The position numbers and the translations under genes were made by a program. A model generated the notes under the pieces. The model saw only the letters and a list, made by a program, of their open reading frames with translations, was not told the DNA's origin and did not search any database. From assembly GCF_004027225.2 (NCBI RefSeq), contig NC_044277.2, positions 67,852,400 to 67,916,399 on the forward strand: 64,000 bases of DNA, given 5' to 3'. This DNA is from Strigops habroptila (taxonomy: Eukaryota; Chordata; Aves; Psittaciformes; Psittacidae). Each line of letters opens with the position of its first letter. Position 1 is the first letter of the stretch. Below are positions 39,201 to 53,072 of the stretch, in pieces.

Positions 39201-42200
39201 AATCGCAGGAAATACTTAAAGTTCAAAGTATAATAAATATAATATGCTCAAATTGTATTTATAGCATACAAGACAGGAAACAGAGATGTAATTCTTCCCT
39301 ATGAACTGGTCAGACAGCAAAATTATTTAATTTGGAGTGTAGTCTTCAAAAAAAGACCTAAAATCTGCCTTTGGATATTAGAGTACAATTCTCTCTGGCG
39401 CTAACAAAATGTCAAGCCATATTCTGGCAAAACGTGGACCTGCACCTTTGCCGATGAGCTCTGAAAACCTAGTTACAGAAGAGGAGAGTCTGTGATATAA
39501 CAGAGGGGATGAGAGGAAAGACATAGCTCATGCCCTCACATGGTGCGTACAAAGCTCTTCTGTGGACAAGGACTGTTCCCTCCTATTTCCCTGATAGGAA
39601 CTAATCCCCCTGAAATACGAGGGAGGAAAAGAGGATAGTTGCTCTCCTCTCTTCCACCCCCCTTGTACTCACTGAAGGGGCAAGCTCAAGTAAATTCTAG
39701 CACAGAGGTTTTCAAAAGGCTGCCCGCACTTGCCCTTTTGTCAGAGGCCACATCAGCTGAAAAATGCATCTTCTCTGTACCCCCTTCAAATCGATCCACA
39801 TTTGTCATCTGCTCTGTGTGTGGACACGAACCTCTGTCAAAGACATTTGGTCTGAAGTGTTGGTCTGAAGAGCTGGCTTGTGGTTAACAGTTTCTTGCAG
39901 AACTATAGGTTAACTGCAGAGCTGTGGTGTACCCTGTACAAATCCAAGCGTCTGAAGCAGTGACACTGTTGAGCTAAAACTAATAAGAAGTGGGCAAACT
40001 GAATTAGGCTGAAATTAGCCTTTCTGAAACTCAGTTTCTCAACAATCTTGTAGGTGCACTGAGCAACAGTTACTCAGCTTTCTAATTAATAGACAGACCA
40101 TAGAAAAGGTTTTCGGTTAATAAAAATAAAAATTGGAAGAACTCAGATGCACTAAATACCTGTGCCAACCCCAGCCTAAAGGCTCAATTATGATGATCTT
40201 TGCAACTTGTGTTAAAAATAATACCAGAACTGGCACTAATTTATGCCCAGTCAATCAGAATGATCCATAATGTGGAAGTTTTTAACAAGGTGCTGGCCAA
40301 CAGTTTTGATCTGTTTTAAAACACGCCATCTTGATCAGCCCTATAGAGGCTAATGCTTCTAAGCTTAATGACTCTCCAAAGAGGAGGAGGCATAAAAGAT
40401 TTAGTGACTCAGTAGAGATGACTGCGCAGACCTCTGCAGCCAGCTTGGAAATGACAAACAATTCGTTAATAGAGAAGCTTTATTTTTGTATTATTTTTTG
40501 CCGATGAAGTGAAAACAGAGCATTGATTAAGCAATCCAAGCTGAGAATGTTCTATCCAAATTGGAAAGCTTTCAGACCAGCAGCTGGTTTCAAGGCTCTG
40601 CTTGTTATTCGATGCTTAAAGATACCTATCCTAGAGCCTCAGACAGTAATAGATGTCAAGCTGACACTGTAGTTCGCAGATGAATTTCAGTTGTGTGGGC
40701 CATGCCACATGCACACCACTTGTGCTTTTTGTCTCAAATGCTAAAAACAGAGAGAAAGGATGAACAGAGCCATCAGCAAAAAAGTTCTCTGTACAAATAG
40801 AGTATGATTGAAGAATACCAATAGACCAACATGCTCTTAACTCACCATTACCCTTCTCTTCTGCCTATCAGATGAAGCCATTTGTATATAAATTCAGACT
40901 AAGCCTTTCATTTCACGCGCATCATGAGGCTTCTGCACAGCTCAAATTCTAAGCTCATTTCCTGTGAACTAATGTTACTGAAGTCACCTATTCAACAGTA
41001 AATGAGAACTAGGTGTCTAGAGGTAATTAAAAATGTTTGTGGGGTTTTTTTTTTCCCTTTTCAGAGAAGAATTAAATTTTCCAGGGGAGCTTTAAACCCA
41101 ATCTTTTGGCCCTCACAGATATTAAAGTTTGAGTGACTCACATTCTCATTCCCTCGTGTAGCTACATTATTACACTGTATTTCCCTTAATTCATCAGAGA
41201 ATAGATTACGTCCGTAGCCATAAAGCAGAGATAGCGGCATGTCATGGAAGATTAGGTCCAGATAGGAAAACAGGCCCCAAAGTAGAACAGGAGCAAGAAG
41301 CATCTAAATTGTAATACTTAGAAGGTATTACGGAACCTTTTTGGAATTAAAAATAATATGATTTTGTGGTTGAATATTTGGGTTTTGAGGTGGGCTTTGT
41401 TTTTATTGAAATAAACCTGCAAAAAGAACATGCCTTTCACTACAAATCTCTTAATGCATCAATATAAAACTGCTGCAATGAAAAAGTTTTACCATAATCA
41501 GGTCAGTTTGTTTGGACAGACTGCTGAGTAAATAGCTATACCACATCATTATATTGCAGCTTTTTCTCCAGAGCTAAGAAAAATCAACACAGATATATAA
41601 GCCAAGTAAAAAATATGTATTATTTTTAACAAATAACTGTTAAAAGAGATTATACGTTTTCTCAACTAGTGATCTATACATTTCACACATCTGAAAATTA
41701 AACTAGTTATTTTTGCCTCTTTGGTTTTAAATCAACACCCATCACTATAACAGGCTGTTAAAAGAGGGAGTGTCCTTACTGTAGTAGCATTGCTTTCCTG
41801 GAAAGTTCATGGAAGAGTAAAAATACTAAGGCTAAGATCCTGTTTTCTGAAAATCTTGCTCAGAAAGTCAGCACATATACTGGTAGGGCAGCTTTTTATT
41901 ACCATGATTTATCATCCCCATTTAACCTATTTCCTCCACATTCTTGATGGAAAGGTTTCTAATTGTTTGGATACCAACTTCTTCCCTAAAACCCCCCCAA
42001 AACCCAACCATCAGAAAAGAAAAACAAAACAAAGATTTGTGTTGGCTGTTCTAGAACAGAGACCAGCGAAAGAACATTACCAGTGGTAAAATTATTTGGA
42101 TTTTTTTGTTGTTGTTGAAATGAATTACTAAGCACAAAATTTGTTGGGTGACTAACTGCAACACTGGTGCCAGCGAAAACACTCTTGTAGTGCACTTTAC

Positions 42201-42653
42201 AACACTGTGCTGGTACCTGACAATTCTGTAGGTATTCAAAGCCTGAGTGCCTTCTTGATCAGGATTTCTTTGAAATCCTTAATATACCATTATGTGAGCA
42301 CTTTTATGAGATTTGTTGCTGTTCTTTTGGTAAATATAATATGTAGTTTCACTGACAGAGAGGGAAGTAATAGCTTTGTACATACATGAATTGACACTCT
42401 TCAAAACAAACTTTGGTTCCCTTTTCTTTCCTATGACCCAGGATCCTGCCTTGCTGTGAAGCTGACACAGCGTTAAGTACTGAATCATATCCAGATTCCT
42501 CACTCATCATCCTTGAGTCTTTCTGACACATACAGGAGTGACATTCCAGCTAAGTTTTATTGGTCAAACTTAGATCCACTGAGATGCTGCTGAAGTAAAT
42601 GGATGTATTTATACATGAAAGAGATTTGAAGGGGTTTTTTTTCATTCCCACAG
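33249..42653. other. Intergenic desert
   Basis: AT-rich, with many short motif-free frames. Contains a T/A-run near 37,805-37,823 and T-rich runs near 38,450 and 41,045. An AT-rich block at about 40,460-40,520 could be regulatory. No exon, miRNA or transposon was recognised. Confidence 0.5.

Positions 42654-42684
<31 letters not shown>
42654..42684 (+). repeat. Poly(A) tract, 31 bases
   Basis: An uninterrupted A-run. No adjacent LINE or processed-gene body was recognised to its left, so it is best treated as a simple mononucleotide repeat. Confidence 0.9.
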
Positions 42685-42686
<2 letters not shown>

Positions 42687-44179
42687 CACTATTCAAATGA
42701 GCTGTGACCATTAGGTTTAGAAAAAAAAATATTCTTTTTTCATGACCTCATTACTTTAAATGTATTTCATAATTTATTTGTAGTAGAAGAAGGATTTGTA
42801 AGTAGAAACTACAGGAGAGTCGTAATTCAGGTCACATTTGTGCAGCTCACCAGCTAATCTGAAAATCTAAATGTACTGATACTCCCTAATATCTTCTCAG
42901 AATTGTGTGTCATATTACTTATGAATAGGCTCAATCTAAAAGGAAGCTTTTTATATACCAAAAATATTTTCTACATGGTCATCTGCTTCTTTGCTCAGTC
43001 ACTTCATGCTTATTGTTCAAACTTTGTAAATTAACAGCCAGATCAGGTTTTGACCCATCCACTGCCTTCTCCCCGTAACAAATTAATAGCTAATATATAC
43101 TCCCTTACTGGATTGGCTAAAAAACACTATGTAGAGAGCGTACCATGCTTTCTCCTTCTACCAACAACTTTGTCATATAGTGACAGATTATTGAAATAAG
43201 TGAAACAGCAAGAAAATAAATGAAATTTTGTATCTTTCTTTATTCCCAGTATTCTACTGAAATTTCCTTCTACTAATGACTGTAGTGATCTCCCTGCAAC
43301 TGATAGGGAGAGAGTCAAGGAGACTGGGTTCAGCTACTGGTCATGCTCTAGATGAGTTACACTGGCTTATTTCCCATATTTCACAGTGATCATAAAAAGA
43401 TGATTGCTTCCTTTGGCCCAAATGTATTTTATGTATTTCAGTTGCACGTTCTTTGGGACAGTGTCTGCTGCTGAATATGCTTTTCCAGTGTTAATGCAAC
43501 ACAGCCATGATATATCTTGAGATCAGACAAAAATCCAAATAATAAGTAGTTACCAAGAAACTTCCTCCATGCAAAAATTTAGCTCTGTGAAAGACCATTT
43601 TCCTGAGCACTCAATACAGTACTTGTACATCTGCAAATCACCAGGGTGCCAAATTAAAATCTATTAATACATAAAAAAGAGAAATAAAACCTCAGTCAAG
43701 TGGCAAAAAGGCTGTTGAAGAAATACTGGGCATCTGGACAAATCCCTGTATCCTTCGGTTTCCAAGCACTTCTTTTGATACTGCACACGTATCTCTTAAA
43801 CAGCTTTTACAGTTCAGCTAAAAAGGCACCATTGTGTTAAAATGCTGCACGTGGTAAAAGTACTTTCAGGAATGTAGACCCTGATCTGCAACCCTCTTCT
43901 CACACAAATAATCTTCACAGCTTTTATTATGACATGAGTAGGATTATTTATATAAGAGAGAAGCAAAGTAGGCATAGGAACTTAAGAATTGCACTAACAT
44001 AGTAAAGTATTGTAAAACGTCGATAAAAATGGCATTTAATCTCTCTCAAGTTATGTCTACTCTGTAGATCAGATAAAGGACAGTAAATTGAACAAGCAGC
44101 TTTTACAAAGCTGCAGCCAGCAACTAGTGGGACATTGTAAGAAGAGATCCCAGGTCTAACCTGAATGAATAATGGTGTC
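42685..44179. other. Intergenic, no gene recognised
   Basis: AT-rich flank of the degraded LINE that follows. Its 5' part could extend into about 43,930, but I cannot see it. Confidence 0.45.
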
Positions 44180-45640
44180 AAAAAAAAAGGTACTGGAAAT
44201 AAGCAGAGTCCACGCAGAATGCCAAAGGTAGTGTCCACAAACTAAAAACATCTAAGAAGTCATAAGGTTTGAACTGCCAAGAACGCAACTGACTTGTATC
44301 TTGCAAAGAATATGAAAATAAATAGCAAAAGGCTCTTTGGCAGTATAAAGAAAAAAAAAAGACAAGGAAAAATGCTGTGCTACTGTGGAGGACAGATGGA
44401 GTAGAGATTAAAGACAACACAAGGAAAGACCTTGAATACGTATTTTGCCACAGTCTTTAATCAGAAGGTTTAAGTTGAATTTAGAGACAAAGACAGGGTG
44501 AATAATGAGAATGTGGGTATGCAAATAGAAACTACCACAGCTAAAAGCTTGACTCAAAAAATTTAAATATATCATTCTTGGTGTCTGGTTTATCACTATC
44601 TCTGACTTCTAAAATTTTCCGACGTGTAATGCTGGTTCAGCGACAAATATTTTTAATAGCACCATCAAGTTGGGAGTGAAACTGAAAAGTAGTAAACATG
44701 GTTTCTTTACTTAAATAAATAAATAAATAAATCTGTGAAGAAATGTAAGAGGAGAAGGCAGTTGGGAAATGACAAACTATTTCATTTGACCTCATTAGTA
44801 TGAAAGGCCTTAAAATACATTTTGAGGGAGACAATAGACACAGAGATAAATGAAAAATTGAATAAAATGCAGCAAGGGACACCATACAAACTATCCATAT
44901 AGTTTTCTTGGATGATGTAAGTGATTTTCTGAATGGATGAAGTGTAATAGATCTCATCTTTCAGAACTTTAGGAAGGAATTTGACCCCATGTTATACATT
45001 ATTAAGAAATCTAAAGACTAAGGAGAAGACTTTTTTTGGTGGTTAAAAACCAGCTAAAGAAGTAGTAACAGATAAGTGCCATTAAGGAGGGATGAGTCAA
45101 ATCATTGAGATTAACAGTGAAGATCACCAGGATCCATTCTGGTGCTTCTGCTGTCCTTCCATAGCTCTTGATCATTGTGACCCACGTACAAGAATGCCTG
45201 AGCACTGTTGCGCTGTCAATACAGAAGAGCAATGAAACTATACAAATAAAGCAGCTCCAAGCTGAGAGCCATAGAAAGGGGGTAAGCAGCAAGGCTATGT
45301 GCAAAAAATTCAAATGTAACTGGGAGATGACCAGGTAGAGACAAATGAGGACCATAGTTGCCAATGAGAGGATGACTAAACAGGTAACTTGATGAAAAAG
45401 GCAAGTGAGACTGTAGGCCATGAGGATGGAGATTTTCAGTAGAACCTGGGAGACATCTGTAACCACGCTCAAAGTGTGGGCTGTGCCGCACCTGAAGTCC
45501 TATATACATTCAATAAAGATGAACTCAAATGGGGAAAATGGAGATCCTCCCTGCAAAGATCCTAACAGAGCTAAGTTGTTTAGCCTAGCAATAGAAGAGC
45601 TAAGTAAGGATAGATCTGCTGCCTAGAAATGCCTTGAGGA
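44180..45640 (+). mobile_element. Ancient, degraded CR1-type LINE (reverse transcriptase region)
   Basis: Three colinear landmarks resemble CR1 ORF2 on plus. (i) TATTTTGCCACAGTCTTTAA at 44,441-44,460 matches the conserved FAxVF-like segment upstream of the polymerase. (ii) TTT AGG AAG GAA TTT GAC at 44,968-44,985 is polymerase motif A (F-R-K-x-F-D; Asp codon 44,983-44,985). (iii) TTGTTTAGCCTAGC near 45,577-45,590 matches the LFSLE-type downstream segment. The spacing of (ii) and (iii), about 610 bases, fits CR1. Stops and indels are many, so it is long dead. The middle part (about 45,150-45,500) is poorly matched. (AAAT)n lies inside at 44,711-44,732. The family is confident only to LINE/CR1-like. 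Confidence 0.55.
44711..44732. repeat. (TAAA)n microsatellite
   Basis: About five and a half TAAA units within the degraded LINE. Confidence 0.85.
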
Positions 45641-48600
45641 AGACGCCGCCAGGTGAGAGAGGTGTTATTTACATTAAAGAACAACAACAGTGAGGCGGAG
45701 GCAGTGGGGAGGCAGGAGCTGAGGGGGGCAGGTGGTATACATGCCACACTCTCCTCTAGGCTGTAAAGAAGGGACCTAACAATAAGCCTGTGAGTTTCTC
45801 AGTCTCCCAGATGGAAGAGTTAAGGCAAAATCACATGCGGTTGGAAGCATCTCATGCTGTAACACTCTACAATTGCCCGGACCTGTTGCTTGTGTCTGCT
45901 GGTCCCAGAATGTCCTTCAGCTCTTCCATGAATAGTGTAGTGGTGATATTTTTACTGCTTTGACGTTTTTGGTGTCATCTTGGGAGACATATCCAAAAAC
46001 ATTTACCATTCCATTTTTCACATACAGTCTTCATTACAAAATCCATGTAAAACTAATTACACAGACAAAGGCTTTTGTGATAATGCAGGCTACTTGTAAG
46101 TAAAAATAAATATATAGAAGACTGTAGGGCCCAAGATTACTTGAATAGCTAGGGCTCACACAAACACAATCAACAGGAGCTGTAATTAAGAATAATTAAG
46201 TCTTTCTTGAAATAATCCAGGACAAACTGTGGAATTGTTTTAGAATTGTTATTAGTTGCTCAGAGGAAATTTTGTCAGATGGGGTTTCAGTGCTCTAAAG
46301 CTGAGAAATTTAAAAGAAATAGTATGTTGCTGTATTTTCAGAACTTGTGGAGAGATGCATCTCTCCTGAAGAAAGTGAAGATTTGGCACTTTGAATGAGC
46401 AGACAGGATCTGCCCAAAACATTCCTGTTTGCAGACGATGTTTTATTCACTTTGTCTTGGCACAGTCAATCAACAGAGGAAGTGCAGCGGAAATAACAAA
46501 GCCTTTTCTCTATTTGCTGATAACATTTTTAGCACAGTTAAGGAGAAACGTGAAGAACCATGGTAATTTCCACACCCCAGAAAATGTGTTGAGCAGAGAA
46601 AAAAGGACAGAGAAGACATTAGTACTTGCAAAATACAAAACAAAACCCAGGAAAATGTCTCCAAGAAGGGAATGTAAAAAAATAACTCTGAAAATACATC
46701 TTAAGAAAGTATATGAAAGAACCTTTCCAGGACACAGTGCCTGTTTATACCCATTAAGTTTACACGTACCTGAACACAAATCAGTGGATTTATACTAGGG
46801 ATTAATCTAATCCATGTTGTGTATCCAAAATAATAGGTTCAAGGGATTAGACAGGACAACAGTATTCTTATCAAACAGAATTCCTCTGCATCCACCTCAC
46901 ATTATCAGAAATGTGGCTATCTCCTAATTAGCACATCTCCAACTTTAACCTTTTGTCTTGACTGCAATCTCTTAGATTAGTGGTGATGTTCAGCCTCCTC
47001 AAAATCTCTTCTTTCAGAAATTGACGATTTCCATGGTAACAGCTGCCACTTTCATTCTACAGCTATCAAGAAAATATGATTTCCTTTATATCAGAAGGCC
47101 AGGCTGGGTGTGCAACTTTAGCCTTTGTCAATGCTCTTTTCAGACAAAACTGTTTATTCCAGAAGAAGAGGAAACAGGTGCAAGCATAGTTCAGGACGCA
47201 GTTGTTGGCTGATCCATGAAGCAGTATTGGGAAAGGTCCGGAAGGGAGCTATCGGACGACCTACCTGCAATGTCAGTATGTTCTACAGCTGCAAGAGGGA
47301 AGGAAAAGCACATTCAATGGAAGCCACCAAACTTAAATCAATATTTTCTGTGGGATTTCTTTAATTTCTGCTTGTTTCCTTGGTGGCTCCACAAACAGTA
47401 GCAAGACATCAGCTTAATACCCCCACAAGAATAGTTGAGAAACACCTAATGTAAGTCAAAGGTTCTCACTCAAAGAACATTGAACTTAAGCCAAAAAGAA
47501 CATCAATTCATTGCTGAGAAGCTGACACAGCTTTAATGATCAGTGTCTTCATCCTTAACACTCACACCAGTCTATAACCAAAGTCCTAATTTCGTCTGAA
47601 GTCAATTCCCCAGGCAGAATCAATTTCAGTGGGACCAGCAAACATTCACAACAAAGGTACTTTGTCTCCTGCCAGTCATGTGAATGTTTTCTGGAAGTTT
47701 ATCAAATTGGAAGCTTTTTCCAGAAAACCCATCTGTTCCATATGAACTCACTCTGACACCTTTATCTTCTTTGAAAAGGAAGGTTTCCAAGTTAATCTGT
47801 TAAGGTGAGAATGGATAAAGTGAGATTCCCATCTACTTCTCCAGCAATCCACTGAAATAATCAAGTTTTCCCTTAGTCACAAATGTAAAATTGTGTCAGA
47901 AAATAGAGCTGCAATTTTCCAAAGTTAGTATTGCATGTTCAGTTTCTTAAATTGGCCTTTAAAATACATTTTTAATTTTTTCATGAAATTTTTAGCACTC
48001 TACATGTAAAGGACTGGCAGACAGCAAAGAGACAGAAAAATTAAACACAACTCTAGCAGCCTTTTTTCCCTCTCCTTAATTCCTCATTAACCCTTTCAGC
48101 ACAAGACCAGGTGATTGCTTTCCTGGTGTACCAATACCTGTTGCTAATTAGACACTTTGAAAACTTGAACTCAGTTTGGTTTTGGGTCTATTGCTTTAAA
48201 CCAAAATTACCATGTGTTTAAGGACAGAAAAATCTGCATCTGATTTTCTGAAAGTAAACAGTCAATGGCTGCAGACGAGCATACATAACTATGCTCAACC
48301 TACATAAACACTTTCTCTGCCCATTCCAACAGACATTAAGATTGTTTAGAAATGGACTCACTTCTGATCCTCATATCTGAGCATTTCTCATGCTTCTACA
48401 TCTGCAGATTTTGTTACCATCAGAAGGCACCAAACCCAATAACAATGGTAAAGCCCACGGCTTCTCCCACTGTAGCCAAAACCGCCACTAGTTAGAAAGG
48501 AATAGCAGGCTGTAAATATACTCCAAGCATTGAGCTAGTGTGTTTACATGAGTATCACAGAACCTGGATGCCATTCAGATTGAAAACCTAATTCTGTCGC

Positions 48601-51600
48601 TGGATCATAATCCATAAAGGGCCAAATTAAAACTCTCAGTTCTGGGCTTAATTGGGAAACCTGGGTTTGAGTTTAAGCTCAGAGTCCTAAGCTCATGTTT
48701 ATTTCCACTTCAGCTCACAAAAAAATTTGTGAATAATCCAGAACTGCTCATCCAGGAAAGATTCCGAAGGCTTGCCAAGTTCCAGACAATAGTCCATGGA
48801 AAAAAACAAGTGCAGAGATCTGCTGGCAGGAGATGCCTCTATCCACGCTCAACTCACACATGTTCCTAGGGTGGTTCTCAAAAATGGAACACCCTTGGAA
48901 AAAAAAGGATGCGGGATTTAATTGAACCATACATGTGAATGCCATGAATACCCCTCAGATTTAATGCAAAGGAACAACAAAGAAATTACTGAGGATTAAT
49001 GAAAAAACGGAAATGGTTGGAAGGGTTGCCTGCATCACCTGCAACATAACAGCAACAAAAGCATTTTAAAGGACAGCTCATAGATTCTGCACTGTAGATG
49101 TTTGCCATCTCAGTAGTAGTGTATATTCTGATGCCACAGCCCAGTTTTGGACAGGATTGTTACGGTATTACTTTGATACCCTACAACACTAGCCTGCACC
49201 CTGTTTGCTGCCTTCCTCTGCAGTCTAGCCTGACTTCCACCTGGGAGAGGGGTGTGACTCCACCTGCATTGGCTCCTGGAGCCACAGGAGGCATTTTCCA
49301 CTTTCCTCAAGGGCTGTTCTTTCTCCCCAGTAAAACACCAGAACAGAGCAGAGGTGCTGTACCTGTTTGTTTTACAGGATTGGTGGATCCTAGAGAGTTC
49401 AAGGAACAGATGGTACCAAGCTGGAAAGTCCCATACTGCAAAAGGATAGAGAAGAGAGGATCCCGCTTCCAATGCCTTCCAAATTAAATCCTTAAAGGGT
49501 AAGTCCTGGCTTCTCTTCCGCAACCCCTGCAACAACATCAGCTCAGATCGTACGGGGAGAAGGCTAGGGAGGAGACCGCTCTCCTGACCCACAAGTCCCA
49601 CAAATCTCACTCATCCTTTGCTCAGAAATGTTAACATGATTCCATATTTAGTGGTTTTACTGTATTTTTATTTTTTTTTTTAAATCCAGTAATATGGGAG
49701 ATTCAAATGGTGTTGCTTTCTCTTCACACTGCTTGTAAGTGTCTCTGACTTCTGGGAAGCAGTGCATTACAGGCGCTTCCTACCTCATGCCAGAGAGACA
49801 TAAACAGCATCCCTGCATCACTGTCTGAGCTTTGAGTTTTTCTGCACGCTTTTACCATATATTAATGGAACTTGGCCCACACCAATTGGTGAGCTAATTG
49901 CTGTCAGAGCAGATGGTAAGATAGGCCTGAAAAAAAAAATAAAACCATTGCGTTTTTACCGTGTGAGGGAAATGTAAGAGGGAAAGGATGTCTCTTCCAT
50001 TTCCTGAGGGATGCAACAAAAGTTAAAGCAAGCTTTTATGATCAGTGGAGCTTGAGGAACAATTATCCAGCTCCTGTGGATGCACACCTTACATTTCACT
50101 CTATCTGATTCCCTGCTCTGTGGTTTAGTTTGCCTGTTGAGCATGCCATGTGCTGGGGGTTCACAGGCTGCCAGTATGCTAGTTCAATCTGCTCCAGGCA
50201 CCACTGTTCAGAGAGCAGTGCTGTGAAGCAATCCAAGATACCAAAACCAGGAGCAAACTCATAAGGTACTCATGATAAAGAGAGCATTTGTTTCTGTATT
50301 CTGTGCACTTATATTGAGGAGATGCTAGCAAAGTAATGCCCTCTGTGGGAAACCATTGCTTAAGTGATAACTTTCCAGTGGCGGCCACCATACAAATATA
50401 GCACTGCACTATAAAAAGTAACAATGGCAACAGAGGTCTGCAGGTGGATCAGACCTCACAATGTGACACTGCAGAAGAGATGCTGCATTGAAGCTATTCT
50501 GGCAGAAGGCTTTGTATTTGGAGAAGAAGGAAGAACAATTTGCCAATTGGCAATCCAGCAGTTAGTTGCTGGCCAGGATTTTGAAAGTTCCATGTTATAC
50601 TCTTAGTTTCACAAAGGTCACACTAGCAAACTGCTGGGACTTAACAGACTGAAGACGCATTTTGCCTTTATTCCAAGGCCCCTTCCCTGATTTTAATATT
50701 GATGACAACGAAACAAACACCTCAATAGCTGCACAGAAAGGCCAATGCATAAACATGCCCTATTCAACATATGGAAGAAGTCCGAAGCCTTTCAAACCAC
50801 TTACATTTTCATGAGAAAGCTGGGGATATCAACAGCACAACAAAAAACCTAAAATGGAAGGAAGAAGCCTACATCCTACCATCCTAATTTGTATTGTTAG
50901 AGAGGAAAGTAAACAGCAATGTTTGGTATGCTGAGGATTTTCAAAAGTTGTATTTATTTTGGGTTTCCTTTCAAAAATAATGTTTTAATGAATTCGCAGC
51001 ATGCGGGGTCTGTGGCACTGGTAGTGTGTCCATCACCATGGTACCTGAGCACTCAAGCAAATGATTAACCAGCAGAGCAAATGAAACAGTAGCACAGAGC
51101 CAACAGGCACCCTGACAAGCTCTTTGTACACCTGTTAGTACATCTCTATCTGGACCTTTACTCCTTGAGGCTTTCCACTATCCTCACTTTCACCCATGCT
51201 CTTATGATAACCAGATCTTTTTTTCAAACAGTGCTCAGGGATGCAGAGATCTCAGACTGGCTTAGGGAGAAGGGTGAGATTAATAAAAAAACCCCAAACA
51301 ACAACCACCAAACCCACAAATATTTTCATCAGGAAAACACTGCTTAAAGACACAGTAAGGAAAAACGTATTTTATTTACACAAATTTATTATGAATTGAC
51401 AAATTTTGTTATGTTTGCCATGCCATCAGTCTGGCCACTTTAAAATTACTTTTCTGAAGAGGGAAAACAAGTCTTTTCCTCACTAAGGGCCAAAATGACC
51501 TTTCCAGAGGCTGATGCAGACCATACACGAACACTACTTTTAGCATTATTAATAATAACGAAAAGAATACATAAAAACCTATGGCTATAGGCCTTCTGTA

Positions 51601-53006
51601 AAAACCCTGGAGATTGCACCATCCCCTCCTCCCCACACTTCAAGTGCAAGTTAATGACAACTCTGATGATACTTGTTTAACACACGTGCATATAACTTCT
51701 TTGAGTTTCTTCTGGCTTGAGATGCTTAAGCAGAGACCTCTGGGGTTTTAGAAAAAAATATTCTGTTGAATCATCTACTCCTTGCTATTTTGTTTTCTGT
51801 ACAAAATCTCTGAAGAGCAGAGGAAAGCAGAGGGCCTTGCATGCAGGCCAACTTTAGAAAGGCTAGCTTCTTTCAGTATTGGGGAATTATGCAGCTATAA
51901 TACAACCCTCACGGAAGAAGTCTCCTGTTTTCCATCACTAGTCAAGGCAATAATACTGCAGTCTAATTAAATTACTGTCATGTGAAGCTTTTCCTCTTTA
52001 TTGTAGCTGCTTCAGACTTATGAAGTAGTTACTTCCCCTCCATTCCAGTTTTTCCTTTAAAAGACCAAGTTTTGGGGACAATGCCACATTACCAACAGTG
52101 AAGACTCGAGTGCTCTCTCCCCAGTGCAGGTATGCTGTGCTACCACTGTGCCTCAGCAGCAGTTTTGAAGCAGGTAAGGAGCACTGCACCACCCACCCAT
52201 ATTCAACTGTGAAACTCTCGCGTGAAGTCCACGCTAAGCATAAGTTCAGCTCTGTTACCTCTCTTGTGCCTAGATTATATCCATCACTGTCATCTCTAAA
52301 GATTCAGATCTTCTGCGTGCTTTATCAGGCTTTATAATCAAAGCTAATGGAAGATACGTTTGTTTAGCTGTTATAAACGGCCTTGAAGATCTCAGTCTTG
52401 GCAAGGGTGATGAATTAAGGATGTCAGCTGGGCAAACAGTTTAATTTTGAATTAATTTATCCAAAATTGATTACTGAAAAAACCCTGATATTCATCTTTC
52501 AAGTTCATATTATTTCACATACCTTAGCAATAAATATTCCACCTCTTCCTGCCATCTGACTTACCAAGCATAAAACTGGAAGAATCAGCGATGATGCCAG
52601 CTTCTTAGACGTGATACCAACTTTGGATACTATAAACAGGTGTGAGAAGCCACTTTTTGACTGCAGCAGGGAATACAGCCCTCCAATGGTTTAGCCCTCA
52701 GCTGACTGATTTTCTGCATAACAGCGATTCTGTTAAGCAGCCTGAACACAATAGTTAAAGCGTTTTATGGCAAAACCCAGGAACACAAAACCCTGAAACC
52801 AACAACTGCAAAGAACTGCTCCATGACACATTTATTGGACATAACTGGGTTTTACTCTCTATGGTCCATTTTCAAATGAACTAAAATAATAACTTAGGGG
52901 AAAAGGAAAATTATCTTAAAATAGTAATGTGGTGGGTTTTTTTCTCTCCCAGGTAATTTGGAGTCAGAAAGAATCCAAAATAACAGCATGAGTGTTGAAA
53001 ATTACA
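45641..53006. other. Intergenic desert
   Basis: A purine-rich G-rich stretch at 45,690-45,735 and a T-run near 49,669-49,681. The longest frames (46,391-46,798 plus; 49,110-49,610 minus) overlap other open frames and show no domain. No RNA gene or exon recognised. Confidence 0.5.
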
Positions 53007-53072
53007 GGGTAAGGTTGGAAACCTCAAGAGGTCATCTAGTCCATCCTCATGCTTAACCTAGTGCCACCTGAA
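53007..53072 (-). mobile_element. Old CR1 LINE 3' fragment
   Basis: Plus-strand text GGTTGGAAACCTCAAGAGG then TCATCTAGTCCA is the reverse complement of a CR1 tail, more diverged than the copies at 23.1 and 59.7 kb. The terminal ATTCTATGAT repeat is lost. Confidence 0.65.

Noticed and set aside
42654..42684. Poly(A) as the tail of a processed pseudogene or LINE
   Set aside because: No retrocopy body or CR1 sequence lies to its left (CR1 does not end in poly(A)), so it is a simple repeat.
46391..46798. 135-codon plus-strand frame
   Set aside because: Lys/Arg-rich low-information product without a family signature; an 89-codon frame overlaps on the other strand.
49098..49610. Overlapping 129- and 166-codon frames on opposite strands
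   Set aside because: Mutually overlapping, no domain, no splice context; chance frames in a slightly GC-richer patch.
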